Positions 46,569-54,858 of a DNA stretch of 64,000 nucleotides are shown in pieces. Source of the DNA: Actinomycetales bacterium (GTDB taxonomy: Bacteria; Actinomycetota; Actinomycetes; Actinomycetales; Actinomycetaceae); NCBI GenBank assembly GCA_015655375.1, contig JAATFD010000024.1, positions 1-64,000 of the forward strand, read 5' to 3'. Position numbers and translations under genes: made by a program. The notes under the pieces are model-generated. The model made no database searches. It was not told where the DNA came from and saw only the letters and a list, made by a program, of their open reading frames with translations. Within the stretch, counting starts at the first letter, position 1; each line of letters starts with the position of its first letter.

Positions 46569-47369
46569 ATGCGGATTGGAGGCGCGGGACAATCACCGTG
46601 GTCAGTTCCCGAGGAGGAACAGTTTTCGGAGGCGTCTCTGATCGATGGCTCATCTCCGTCTGCGCGAACCGCGCAGCTGATCCTCGCAGCAATCTCCGGC
46701 GGACAATTGGCGGTGGGGGAGCGCTTGCCGTCCGAGCGGTCGCTTGCGGAGAAGCTGAACGTGGGGCGTTCTGCCGTTCGGGAGGCTCTTTCTGCATTGG
46801 AGATCCTGGGCATCGTTGAAGTCATGCCCGGATCCGGAACGTATGTGCGTGCGTCGACGTCCGCGGTCCTGCCTCGCACACTGTCATGGGGATTGCTGTT
46901 GGACAGAGGGTCACTTTCCGAACTCTCCGAGGTTCGCGGGGCTTTGGAGGTTTGCGCCGCTGTTTCGGTGGCGAGGCGCGCTGTTGATCTTGACTTCTCA
47001 ACTCTGCGGACCACGGTTGACGATCAGCGTCATGCGATCGAGAGCGGCGACACAGCCGGATACGTCAAGGCCGACCAGGCCTTCCATGTCGAGCTCGCCC
47101 GTCTCTCGGAGAATTCTCTGCTGCGATACCTGGCGGCAACGGCCCGAGCCCTCCTGCGAGTCTGGATCGAGCGTCAAGTCCGGGACGAAGAACAAATGCT
47201 GACGGCCCTGCATGAGCATGAGGAGCTTCTCGACGCCCTGGTCAGTGGAGATGAATCCGCTGCAGATGAAGCCATGAGGCGACACATGTCCACGGCCGCC
47301 AAGCGGATGGCAGCGACCAACGTGAGCGAGGGCTACGTTTCGAGTCCTTCCGCGGATGAGCGTTCATGA
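46569..47369 (+). CDS. GntR-family regulator, FadR subfamily
   Basis: 266 residues: winged helix with GQLAVGERLPSERSLAEKLN, VGRSAVREALSALEILGIVE and VMPGSGTYVRAS, then an FCD domain (LSELSEVRGALEVCAAVSVA, FHVELARLSENSLLRYLAAT, ADEAMRRHMSTAAKRM). The recognition-helix start RSAVREAL is of FadR type. It directly precedes the apionate genes in the same direction and is the likely ligand of the 24-base palindrome between it and the MFS gene. It starts at ATG 46569. Confidence 0.88.
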   Translation: MRIGGAGQSPWSVPEEEQFSEASLIDGSSPSARTAQLILAAISGGQLAVGERLPSERSLAEKLNVGRSAVREALSALEILGIVEVMPGSGTYVRASTSAVLPRTLSWGLLLDRGSLSELSEVRGALEVCAAVSVARRAVDLDFSTLRTTVDDQRHAIESGDTAGYVKADQAFHVELARLSENSLLRYLAATARALLRVWIERQVRDEEQMLTALHEHEELLDALVSGDESAADEAMRRHMSTAAKRMAATNVSEGYVSSPSADERS

Positions 47370-47442
47370 TGTAGCGCGCTGCCTGTCAAGGACAAGAAGC
47401 GGCCATCTCAAATTCGTTAGCTGGGTCACACTTTCGTCGGAT

Positions 47443-47466
47443 AATCGGTCAACCGGTTGACCGATT
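47443..47466. promoter_or_regulatory. 24-bp perfect palindrome, FadR-type operator
   Basis: Half-site AATCGGTCAACC followed directly by its exact reverse complement. The core GGTCAACCGGTTGACC resembles GntR/FadR operators of the GGT-N-ACC type. It is placed 73 bases before the MFS/apn operon start and 74 after the FadR-type gene. Confidence 0.75.
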
Positions 47467-47538
47467 CTTGAGTCGGCGCTAGCGTTTTGTCATCGGAGCA
47501 ATGGAGCTTCGAATGAAGAGGCACCCTAAGGAGTCAAC

Positions 47539-48885
47539 GTGGATTCGTCGGGACTGGAATCTGTGGACGCGGAGACGCAAGTCGAGCGGAGTGAGGAAGC
47601 GCCAAGCGGTCGGTATACGACCTACCTGATAATCGTCGCACTATTTGGCTGGGCACTGGCTGCCTATGACACGAATCTTTTCAACCTTACTATTGCTGAT
47701 ATTACGAAAGACCTTGGAATTACCTCATCCATGCTTGGTGTGATGGGATTCTTTGTCTATCTCTCAGAATTTGTCATCGCACTATTAATGGGCTATGTGA
47801 TGGACAAGCGAGGGCGTAGATATGCGTGGATGACGTGTTTGATAGTGGCTGGCGTATTCACGGGGCTCACCTACTTTGTCCAAGGATTCTGGAGTCTCGT
47901 TCTAGTCCGTGCGATCGCATCGGGATTTGCGAATGCTGAGCTTGCAGTTTCGGTCACTCTTGTCAATGAGCAGGTACCAGCAAAGCGGCGCGGAATGCTG
48001 TACTCGATTGTTCAATCTGGATATACGGTCGGCGTATTTATGGCCTCGGGAATGTATCTTCTTGTCTCTGGTCTCGGGTGGAGATCTGTCTTTCTGTTCG
48101 GTGTTTTGCCGTTGGTCTTGGTGGCGATCGCTCGGAGCGGGGTCAAAGAATCGCCGCGATTTCTGCACATCAAGGCAATTCGTGAGGCCAACGCAAACGG
48201 TGATGGCCCTGAAGTCGCAAGGCTCCAAAAGTTGCATGCCGTCAACATTGACGAGCTGGACAAGGGTGAATTTCGCCAGCTCTTCTCGTCTTCCGGAGAT
48301 ATACGTCGGACGACCGTGACGATGTCGATCACTTGGCTTTTGTATGGCAGCTCTTACGTCGCCACGAATATCTATCTTGCCTATTGGATGACTGAAGTAA
48401 AAGGATGGAGCTCGGACAACGTCGCTTCGCTTCTCCTTGTTGGGGGGGCGGCGGGGGTCATTTTCTACCTTGTGGGTGGAGCTCTCGGTGAAAGGTTCGG
48501 CAGGAAGAGCGTATTGGTCGGATCTGCTGTGGCGATCGCGCCGTTGTCAGTGCTGATCCTAGCGAGCAACAGCAACACGATCTTGTTGGTCGCGATCTTC
48601 TTGGTGTATCAAGCGACAAACGGAACTTGGTCTGGTGTTGGATACACGTACCAAGCAGAAGTGTTTCCCACGAGAGTTCGGGCTTTGGGAGTGGGATGGA
48701 TGAGCGCGATGCTCGTCGGCGGATTCATGCTCGGTTCCATTTTTTGGGCAGGTCTCACGTCTGTCACGAGCCTTCAGGCCACGTGGCTTGTGATTGCGGT
48801 GGTCCTTGGAGCCGCTCAAGCAATTTCTACCTTCTTTCTTCCCAATGTCGCGCCCGGACAAGAGCTGGAGGAGATCGCTCAGTGA
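47539..48885 (+). CDS. MFS sugar/organic-acid transporter of the apionate operon
   Basis: 448 residues and 12 membrane segments. Conserved MFS motif A is seen at GYVMDKRGRRYAWMT and again at GALGERFGRKSVLV; ALAAYDTNLFNLTIADITKD is helix 1. RBS AAGGAG precedes GTG 47539. The stop overlaps the ATG of the lactonase gene (TGATG), so it is co-translated with the apionate enzymes and presumably imports D-apionate, its lactone or apiose; the role is inferred from position. Base composition is clearly lower in GC than the neighbouring housekeeping genes. Confidence 0.78.
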   Translation: MDSSGLESVDAETQVERSEEAPSGRYTTYLIIVALFGWALAAYDTNLFNLTIADITKDLGITSSMLGVMGFFVYLSEFVIALLMGYVMDKRGRRYAWMTCLIVAGVFTGLTYFVQGFWSLVLVRAIASGFANAELAVSVTLVNEQVPAKRRGMLYSIVQSGYTVGVFMASGMYLLVSGLGWRSVFLFGVLPLVLVAIARSGVKESPRFLHIKAIREANANGDGPEVARLQKLHAVNIDELDKGEFRQLFSSSGDIRRTTVTMSITWLLYGSSYVATNIYLAYWMTEVKGWSSDNVASLLLVGGAAGVIFYLVGGALGERFGRKSVLVGSAVAIAPLSVLILASNSNTILLVAIFLVYQATNGTWSGVGYTYQAEVFPTRVRALGVGWMSAMLVGGFMLGSIFWAGLTSVTSLQATWLVIAVVLGAAQAISTFFLPNVAPGQELEEIAQ

Positions 48886-50732
48886 TGGCGAGGCTACCTG
48901 CGTCTTTTCGGGGATGGGAAAGGAATTCTTTGATGAGTGCACGGTCTGAGAGGGAAGCCGTCTATTTGGCAGAGAACGGATGGTCCTGGATTCTCGAGGG
49001 CGATTCGATTTCGCAGGTCTCGTGGCATGGTGTTGTGATTTTCGAGTCAGTCCGACCGATGGTGCGCGATCGGGACTGGAACACAATCGCACCTATTTTG
49101 TATTCTGAACGGCCTCATTCCGATGCCAACGAGCAAGGAGATTGGATTGTCGGGGAAGAGTATCGGTTCTCGGGGGGAACTGCGACCGGGAGATTGAGTC
49201 TGTCAGTCACGCAGGAATCTCTGAATGTGAAGTATGTTTTTCGCGCGGGAAATGATGTCTTGGTTAATAGAGTCGGAATCACTGCAACAATTCCGTCCGA
49301 GCTTGCGGGAAGCGATCTTGAGTATGCGACAACACGTGGCAGAGTAGGAAGGTCACGTCTTCCGATTACGATATCTCCCTATCAGCCAATTCTTGACATC
49401 AGTCAGCTTGATCTGGCCAGGTCCGGTGTCAAATTCGGTATCTCATTCTTTGGTGACGAATTTGAGATGGAGGATCAGCGGAACTGGTGTGATTCTTCGT
49501 TCAAGATATATTCACGACCACTGTCGCTTCCGTTTCCTTATGTGATTAGGGGGGGAGATGAAGTTGTGCAGGAATTGCGATTGTCGGCTCGAGATGATGA
49601 GAATCCGGTGGAGAATCCCGTTGGTGGTGTCGGCGCGGACTGGAAGCTGTCGGAAGAGGGTCGACCGTTCGCGATCCCGAGAATCTCGGTCGGTGCTACG
49701 ACGTCATTTTCCAATGCTGTGAACGCATTAGATCTCGAAAAGGTCTCACCGGCGTCATTGTTGGTCGAAGCCTCTGAAGGATTTGACCTCGGGAAAATCC
49801 TTCGATCTGCCATGAGCGAGATTTCTGGGACCTCAATTCCGCTTGATGTGAGATTGTCAATTGATTCACTTGAAGGCCTTCGAGACATGGTTGACAGGGT
49901 GTTGTCTTGCGGTGCCGATATTAGGTCCATATCTGTATTTAGGAAGTCGGTTCACTATACCGATGTTGAGGTTTGGAATTGCCTCGTCGATTCAATAGGT
50001 GGTCGTAATGTTCAATTGGGATCGGGAACCCGGGGTCATTTTGCGGAGTTCAATAGGAATTACCAAGAATTTCCCGAGTCTTCGAATGAATACTGTTTTT
50101 CAATCACTCCTGAGATGCATGTCAATGATAAGCGTCATATCAATGAGTGTCTGAATTCGATTCGAGACGTCGTTGATTCGGTGCGTCTTCTCGTGGGAAG
50201 ATCGAAGCTGTTTATAGGTCCGGTCACCTTGAAGCCGAGGGTTAACACTGTCGCCACGGACATCGTCGTTGTTGACCGTATGACTGAAAGTGGATATGGC
50301 GCAGATTGTGTTCCGGGAAGCGTGGATGAACGCCAATTCAGTGACTGGCTGGGTGCGTGGACTGCGTGGATGCTCATCGAACTCGCACTCAGTGGTGTTG
50401 ACCAAGTCTCAATGTTTGAGGCTGGCGGGGCTCGGGGAATTATTTCTGAGTCTGGCGCTCTGTCTCCGGCGGGAATTATATTGCGTGCGTTTTCTGCAAG
50501 TCGGGGAATGTGGATCGAGCTAATTGATGTCGATGTTCCCCAATGGGTCAGAGTTGCATTGATATCAGACGGGACTCGTCGGCGGTGTCTCGTCATAAAT
50601 CTTGGTGTCGAGGACTTCTCGATTTGCTTGCCTCAGTTCGGGGTGAATGAGGAAGTTTTTTGTCGTGCTGAGAGTTTCCAATTGATTGATATGTCGGATT
50701 CGGTAGACGGAATGGTTGTGAGCTCCTCATGA
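48885..50732 (+). CDS. apnL: Probable D-apionate lactonase (ApnL-like)
   Basis: About 615 residues from ATG 48885, or 599 from ATG 48933 (MSARSEREAV), which has AAAGGA upstream. It resembles the large ApnL family that opens D-apionolactone to D-apionate: a beta-rich N-terminal half (residues 20-270) and a TIM-barrel-like C-terminal half with GSGTRGHFAEFNRNYQEFPE, YCFSITPEMHVNDKRHINEC and LFIGPVTLKPRVNTVATD. Identification relies on these motifs, the size and above all the neighbours (OiaC, ApnO). It overlaps MFS and OiaC genes at both ends. It uses AGG/ATA/AAT-type codons far more than nearby genes, pointing to recent acquisition. The catalytic residues are not known to me. Confidence 0.7.
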   Translation: MARLPASFRGWERNSLMSARSEREAVYLAENGWSWILEGDSISQVSWHGVVIFESVRPMVRDRDWNTIAPILYSERPHSDANEQGDWIVGEEYRFSGGTATGRLSLSVTQESLNVKYVFRAGNDVLVNRVGITATIPSELAGSDLEYATTRGRVGRSRLPITISPYQPILDISQLDLARSGVKFGISFFGDEFEMEDQRNWCDSSFKIYSRPLSLPFPYVIRGGDEVVQELRLSARDDENPVENPVGGVGADWKLSEEGRPFAIPRISVGATTSFSNAVNALDLEKVSPASLLVEASEGFDLGKILRSAMSEISGTSIPLDVRLSIDSLEGLRDMVDRVLSCGADIRSISVFRKSVHYTDVEVWNCLVDSIGGRNVQLGSGTRGHFAEFNRNYQEFPESSNEYCFSITPEMHVNDKRHINECLNSIRDVVDSVRLLVGRSKLFIGPVTLKPRVNTVATDIVVVDRMTESGYGADCVPGSVDERQFSDWLGAWTAWMLIELALSGVDQVSMFEAGGARGIISESGALSPAGIILRAFSASRGMWIELIDVDVPQWVRVALISDGTRRRCLVINLGVEDFSICLPQFGVNEEVFCRAESFQLIDMSDSVDGMVVSSS

Positions 50733-51562
50733 AGGATTCTGTAGCTGAATTGGGCGAGCCTGCGCGGTTCGGCCTGAGTACTTACGCCCTCTTCTGGGAG
50801 ATCTCGTCGAGGAACCCAGAGCCACTGTCGCTCGAGGCGATGGTCCAACGGGCTGCTGAGGTCGGCTGCGACGTTCTGCAGATTTGCGATCATGCCCCAC
50901 TCGAGCAGCGGACGACGAGGGAACTTGCCACCTTGGCGCGGGATGCCAGTGAGATGGGCGTTGAGCTTGAGGTTGGAACCCGTGGAGTGGAGACGGACCA
51001 CCTCACTCGCTACCTCGAGATCTGCGATTCCCTGGGGGCCGGGCTCCTGCGTTCGATGGTTCCGGCAGGCACGGATGATCGGTCGCTGGACGCCGCTCGG
51101 ACCTGCCTCGAGAAGATCCTGCCTGCGCTGGAGCGGGCCGGTGTGAGTCTGGCGCTGGAGACCTATGAGCAGCTGGCAACGCCGGAGCTGGTCGCGCTGG
51201 TGACGGGACTTGACAGCGCATGTGCCGGCATCGCCCTCGATCCGGCGAATTGTGTGGCGAATTTCGAGTTGCCGGACGAAGTGATTGATCGGTGTGCGGC
51301 GCGCACGGTCAATCTCCACGTCAAGGACTTTGCCTTCCGACGCCAGGAGGGCTGGGTCGGTTTCACGTACGCAGGTGCCCCTATGGGGGAGGGTCGACTC
51401 GATTATTCCCACGAGCTACGGGCTGTGCGGCCTGTGGAACGGAGGATCACCCAGGTGATTGAGCACTGGCTCCCGTGGCAAGGCGATATTACGACCACCA
51501 TCAACGAAGAACGTCGATGGACTGACCAGGCAGTTTCCTATATGAAGGAGAATCAGAAATGA
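50729..51562 (+). CDS. oiaC: Probable 3-oxo-isoapionate decarboxylase (OiaC-like)
   Basis: Sugar-isomerase-fold TIM barrel of 277 residues. FGLSTYALFWEIS opens the barrel, CDVLQICDHAPLEQ and ELEVGTRGVETDHLTRYLEI are typical of the OiaC group. Metal ligands: Glu in VSLALETYEQLAT, Asp in GIALDPANCVANFE, His in ARTVNLHVKDFAFRR. OiaC releases CO2 from 3-oxo-isoapionate to give L-erythrulose. ATG 50729 overlaps the lactonase stop (ATGA) and its own stop overlaps the apnO start the same way. It could be an isomerase of another sugar, but the chain apnL-oiaC-apnO-lerK makes decarboxylation the best fit. Confidence 0.75.
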   Translation: MKDSVAELGEPARFGLSTYALFWEISSRNPEPLSLEAMVQRAAEVGCDVLQICDHAPLEQRTTRELATLARDASEMGVELEVGTRGVETDHLTRYLEICDSLGAGLLRSMVPAGTDDRSLDAARTCLEKILPALERAGVSLALETYEQLATPELVALVTGLDSACAGIALDPANCVANFELPDEVIDRCAARTVNLHVKDFAFRRQEGWVGFTYAGAPMGEGRLDYSHELRAVRPVERRITQVIEHWLPWQGDITTTINEERRWTDQAVSYMKENQK

Positions 51563-52413
51563 GTGACGATCTGAAGATCGCAGTCATCGGGGCCGGTGGA
51601 AAGATGGGCATGCGCGTTTCGGCCAACTTGCAGCGCACGAACTGGAATGTCGTTTACACGGAGAAGAGTCCGGCCGGTATTGAGCGAAACAAGGAGCAAG
51701 GCCGGGCAATCATCTCCAACGAGGAGGCTGTGCCGGATGCCGATGTTGTGATCTTTGCCGTCCCGGACGTCGCTCTTCATGCGGTGACAGGCGAGGTTGT
51801 TCCTTTGATGCGGGAGGGATCAATGGTTCTGACGCTCGATCCCGCAGCGGCGTACGCGAACCAATTGTTCATGCGCAAGGGGCTGACCTATGTTGTGGCG
51901 CACCCCACCCACCCCTCTGTCTTCCTCGAGCGCACGACCCCGGAGGAATGGGCGGACACCTTTGGTGGAATCGCAGCTCCGCAGAACGCCATCGCCGCAA
52001 TGTTCACGGAGTCTGACACATGGCAGCCCATTGCCGAGAAGATCATTGCCACCATGTATGGCCCGGTCATCAAGGTCTATTGGACATCGGTTCATGACCT
52101 TGCGGTGTTGGAGCCCACGCTGAACGAGACGATCGGTTGCATGATCGGGCAGTTCCTCAAGGACGTCATGGATTACGCGGTCGAAGTCACAGACATGGAT
52201 GAGGACACTGTGAAGGCAATGTTCTACGGCCATATCTATATCGCTTTGACCAATGCGCTGAGAGGTTCGAATCCGTTCTCTGACGCGTGCCTGCTGGCCA
52301 TGGATTATGGCCGTCAGGCGATCATCAAGGAGGACTGGAAGCGGATCTTTGACGACAAGGATCTGGACATCGTGGTCGCCAAGATGCTCAAGCTCGACCA
52401 TATCGAACGCTGA
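51559..52413 (+). CDS. apnO: Probable D-apionate oxidoisomerase (ApnO-like)
   Basis: 284 residues. Rossmann domain with KIAVIGAGGKMGMRVSANLQ, and VPDADVVIFAVPDVALHAVT; AHPTHPSVFLERTTPEEW follows, then a helical ketol-acid-reductoisomerase/phosphogluconate-dehydrogenase-like C-terminal domain (HDLAVLEPTLNETIGCMIGQ, MDYAVEVTDMDEDTVKAMFY). ApnO performs an NAD-dependent oxidation with migration of a hydroxymethyl group, turning D-apionate into 3-oxo-isoapionate, the substrate of OiaC. Last gene of the transcript from the 24-bp palindrome; a terminator follows. Relatives are often named just NAD-binding or semialdehyde-type proteins. Confidence 0.78.
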   Translation: MSDDLKIAVIGAGGKMGMRVSANLQRTNWNVVYTEKSPAGIERNKEQGRAIISNEEAVPDADVVIFAVPDVALHAVTGEVVPLMREGSMVLTLDPAAAYANQLFMRKGLTYVVAHPTHPSVFLERTTPEEWADTFGGIAAPQNAIAAMFTESDTWQPIAEKIIATMYGPVIKVYWTSVHDLAVLEPTLNETIGCMIGQFLKDVMDYAVEVTDMDEDTVKAMFYGHIYIALTNALRGSNPFSDACLLAMDYGRQAIIKEDWKRIFDDKDLDIVVAKMLKLDHIER

Positions 52414-52437
52414 TCCTGCTTCGTGGAGGTGCGCCAA

Positions 52438-52496
52438 GAGAGCGCCCAGCGGCGTGAACCCACGCGGGTCTGTGGGTCGGTCCGCAGGGCGCTCTC
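52438..52496 (+). terminator. Terminator after apnO
   Basis: GAGAGCGCCC (52438-52447) and GGGCGCTCTC (52487-52496) form a perfect 10-bp stem closing a 39-base loop that contains a further hairpin (ACCCACGCGGGTCTGTGGGT region). It separates the apn genes from lerK. Confidence 0.65.
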
Positions 52497-52541
52497 CTGC
52501 CATGAATACTTGATGCCGGTCGCGAGAGCATCTAGTAATAT

Positions 52542-52553
52542 ATCCTATAGGAA
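52542..52553. promoter_or_regulatory. Candidate GntR operator upstream of lerK
   Basis: ATCCTATAGGAA holds the perfect palindrome TCCTATAGGA (52543-52552). ATATATCCTATA (52538-52549) is the exact reverse complement of the site at 42059-42070. TAATAT (52536-52541) could be the -10, so a bound repressor would cover the start of transcription of the lerK unit. Confidence 0.6.
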
Positions 52554-52613
52554 GAAGATCCTTCGGCGGGGTGACGCTGCCCCGGCAGGTAACGAAGCAG
52601 ATGGAGCAGAACA

Positions 52614-54338
52614 ATGACGTATCTGGTCAACGATCCGAAGCAGTTCGCCGCTGACAGCCTTCGCGGCATGGCGGCAGCGTTTCCGGCCTACATGCAGCCG
52701 GTCCACGGTGGCGTCGCACGTGCGACGACGAGCCCGGAGGGCCAAGTGAGCATCGTCGTCGGCGGTGGTTCCGGCCACTACCCGGCATTTGCTGGATGGG
52801 TGGGTCCTGGCATGGCTCATGGCGCGGTGTGCGGCAACATCTTTGCCTCTCCCTCGGCTTCACAGGTGACCTCGGTCGTTCGTGCCAGCGACAACGGCGG
52901 TGGCACTGTGCTGCTTTTCGGGAATTATGCGGGCGATTGCCTGCATTTCGGCGCGGCGGCGGACGAATTGCGTTCCGATGGCATCGACACGCGAATTGTG
53001 ACGATCTCCGACGACATCGCATCGAATACTCCCGATCACCACGATGACCGCCGAGGAATCGCAGGAGACCTCTTCGTGGTCAAGGTCGCCTGCGCGGCAG
53101 CCGCCGAGGGTCAGAACATCAACGACGTCGAGCGGGTCGCCCATCGCGCGAACGACAGGTCACGCTCATTGGGCGTGGCCTTCACCGGGTGCACGCTTCC
53201 CGGTGCAGAGGCTCCGTTGTTCACAGTCCCGGACGGGACTTATGCCGTGGGTCTGGGTATTCACGGCGAACCTGGAATTTCCTCGCACCCGATGGGCACT
53301 GCGGCGGAGATTGCTCAGCTGCTGACACAGAGAGTCCTCGCGGAAGAACCGCGTCGCGGTGTGAACGGGTATTCGGGCCGGGTGGTCGTCCTCGTCAATG
53401 GCCTGGGCGCGACCAAGTACGAGGAGCTCTTCGTTCTGTACTCCACGGTCTCTGAACTTCTCGCGCAACAGGACCTGAGCGTCGTTGACGCGGTGGTTGG
53501 GGAGCAGGTGACGTCTCTGGACATGGCAGGGGCGTCTCTGTCGATCCTGTTCCTCGATGAGGAGCTCGAGCGTCTGTGGAAGGCTCCAGCCGATTCTCCG
53601 GCCTTCAAGGCGGGAGCGGTGCCTCCGGCTGAGCGTCGCCAGGTGAAGTTCGACGAGGTCGCCGACGTCATTCGCGTGGGGAGCCCCGAATCTGCTGCCC
53701 AGGCTCGCCGAGCATTGCGGTTCATTGAAGTCCTGGCCGATGTGTCCACCGCCAAGGAGGACGAACTCGGAAGGCTGGATTCGGTGGCCGGTGATGGTGA
53801 CCACGGCCAAGGCATGGTTCTGGGAGCAACGGCCGCTCTGGAGGCTGCAACACGCGCCGTGGCTGCGGGCTCTGGGATGCGTGAGCTGTTCTCTCGTGCG
53901 GGAGCGGCCTGGGCCGAGGGGGCCGGCGGAACCTCCGGCGCCGCTTGGGGAACTGCTATTGGGGCCTTCGGAAAGTGCCTGTCGGACGACGAGGCTGCGA
54001 GTGCGTCCGACCTCGGACGTGCCGGTGTTATTGCGGCACGCGCATTCGAATCGGTCGGAAGTGCGCGCCCGGGAGACAAGACCATGGTCGACGCGACACA
54101 CCCGTTTGCGGATGTGCTCGAACGTCGCCTCGAGGACGGTGTGGGACTCCCTCGGGCATGGAAGGAGGCCGCCGACACCGCCGTCAACGCAGCGGCAAGT
54201 ACGGCCGACCTCGTTGCACGCAAAGGGCGTGCTCGCACCCATGGGAACGCGTCCGTGGGACATCCGGATCCGGGAGCTGTGTCGTTCTCGGTGCTCATGG
54301 AGGGCATCGCTGATGAGCTTTCAGCTGGCGGGCGTTGA
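52614..54338 (+). CDS. lerK: Dihydroxyacetone kinase-family kinase, probable L-erythrulose kinase
   Basis: 574-residue fusion of DhaK and DhaL domains using ATP. DhaK part (1-330): VSIVVGGGSGHYPAFAGWVG, AVCGNIFASPSASQV, LLFGNYAGDCLHFGAAAD, and the substrate-binding histidine in VGLGIHGEPGISS. DhaL part (about 365-570): DSVAGDGDHGQGMV (Mg-binding aspartates), GGTSGAAWGTAIGAF, GSARPGDKTMVDATHPFAD. Kinases of this form phosphorylate dihydroxyacetone or tetruloses; with OiaC upstream and two tetrulose-phosphate isomerase-type genes downstream, L-erythrulose is the expected substrate. RBS weak; ATG 52614 fits the family N terminus. It has its own promoter region and shared operator. Confidence 0.8.
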   Translation: MTYLVNDPKQFAADSLRGMAAAFPAYMQPVHGGVARATTSPEGQVSIVVGGGSGHYPAFAGWVGPGMAHGAVCGNIFASPSASQVTSVVRASDNGGGTVLLFGNYAGDCLHFGAAADELRSDGIDTRIVTISDDIASNTPDHHDDRRGIAGDLFVVKVACAAAAEGQNINDVERVAHRANDRSRSLGVAFTGCTLPGAEAPLFTVPDGTYAVGLGIHGEPGISSHPMGTAAEIAQLLTQRVLAEEPRRGVNGYSGRVVVLVNGLGATKYEELFVLYSTVSELLAQQDLSVVDAVVGEQVTSLDMAGASLSILFLDEELERLWKAPADSPAFKAGAVPPAERRQVKFDEVADVIRVGSPESAAQARRALRFIEVLADVSTAKEDELGRLDSVAGDGDHGQGMVLGATAALEAATRAVAAGSGMRELFSRAGAAWAEGAGGTSGAAWGTAIGAFGKCLSDDEAASASDLGRAGVIAARAFESVGSARPGDKTMVDATHPFADVLERRLEDGVGLPRAWKEAADTAVNAAASTADLVARKGRARTHGNASVGHPDPGAVSFSVLMEGIADELSAGGR

Positions 54339-54401
54339 GCTCGACGCGCCACGTGGTGGGGACAAGAAATCAAGGAAGTCGATCCAAGAGAGGGAAAGAG
54401 C

Positions 54402-54857
54402 ATGGGATTCCGCGTCGTCGTTGCTGGAGACAGTGCTGGTTATGAGTACAAGGAAGCAATCAAGAAGGACTTGGAGGCAGATCCTCGTGTCGATGAGGTG
54501 ATCGATGCTGGGGTCGGTGAGGGAGAAGACACTGACTATCCCCATGTGGCCGTCAAGGGAGCCCGGATCATTGCCGATGGCCAGGCCGACCGCGGCGTGT
54601 TCATCTGTGGCACGGGATTGGGGGTCGCCATAGCCGCCAACAAGGTGAAAGGGATCCGGGCAGGGACAGCGCATGATTCCTACTCGGTCGAGCGTTTGGT
54701 CTTGTCCAACGACGCACAGGTCCTGTGCATGGGACAGCGCGTGATCGGCCTCGAACTGGCGCGACGGCTGGCGCGTGAGTTCTTCGACTACACCTTCGAC
54801 CCCGCGTCCCACTCCGCACCCAAGGTCGCTGCGATCTGCGAGTACGAGGAGGACTGA
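54402..54857 (+). CDS. derI: RpiB-family isomerase, probable D-erythrulose-4-phosphate isomerase
   Basis: 151-residue RpiB/LacAB-type isomerase. The first motif, D-H-A-G in ordinary RpiB, is [19 protein letters not shown] here. The catalytic cysteine is in [20 protein letters not shown], and the active-site loop [20 protein letters not shown] carries the histidine. Members next to a tetrulose kinase (EryI/DerI) convert D-erythrulose 4-phosphate to D-erythrose 4-phosphate. It is 63 bases after lerK and one base before the TIM-like gene. Housekeeping ribose-5-phosphate isomerase is less likely given the context and altered motif. Confidence 0.78.
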   Translation: MGFRVVVAGDSAGYEYKEAIKKDLEADPRVDEVIDAGVGEGEDTDYPHVAVKGARIIADGQADRGVFICGTGLGVAIAANKVKGIRAGTAHDSYSVERLVLSNDAQVLCMGQRVIGLELARRLAREFFDYTFDPASHSAPKVAAICEYEED

Positions 54858-54858
54858 G

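Noticed and set aside
52614..54338. Glycerol/dihydroxyacetone kinase for glycerol use
   Set aside because: No glycerol dehydrogenase or PTS DhaM gene nearby; the tetrulose enzymes around it argue for L-erythrulose.
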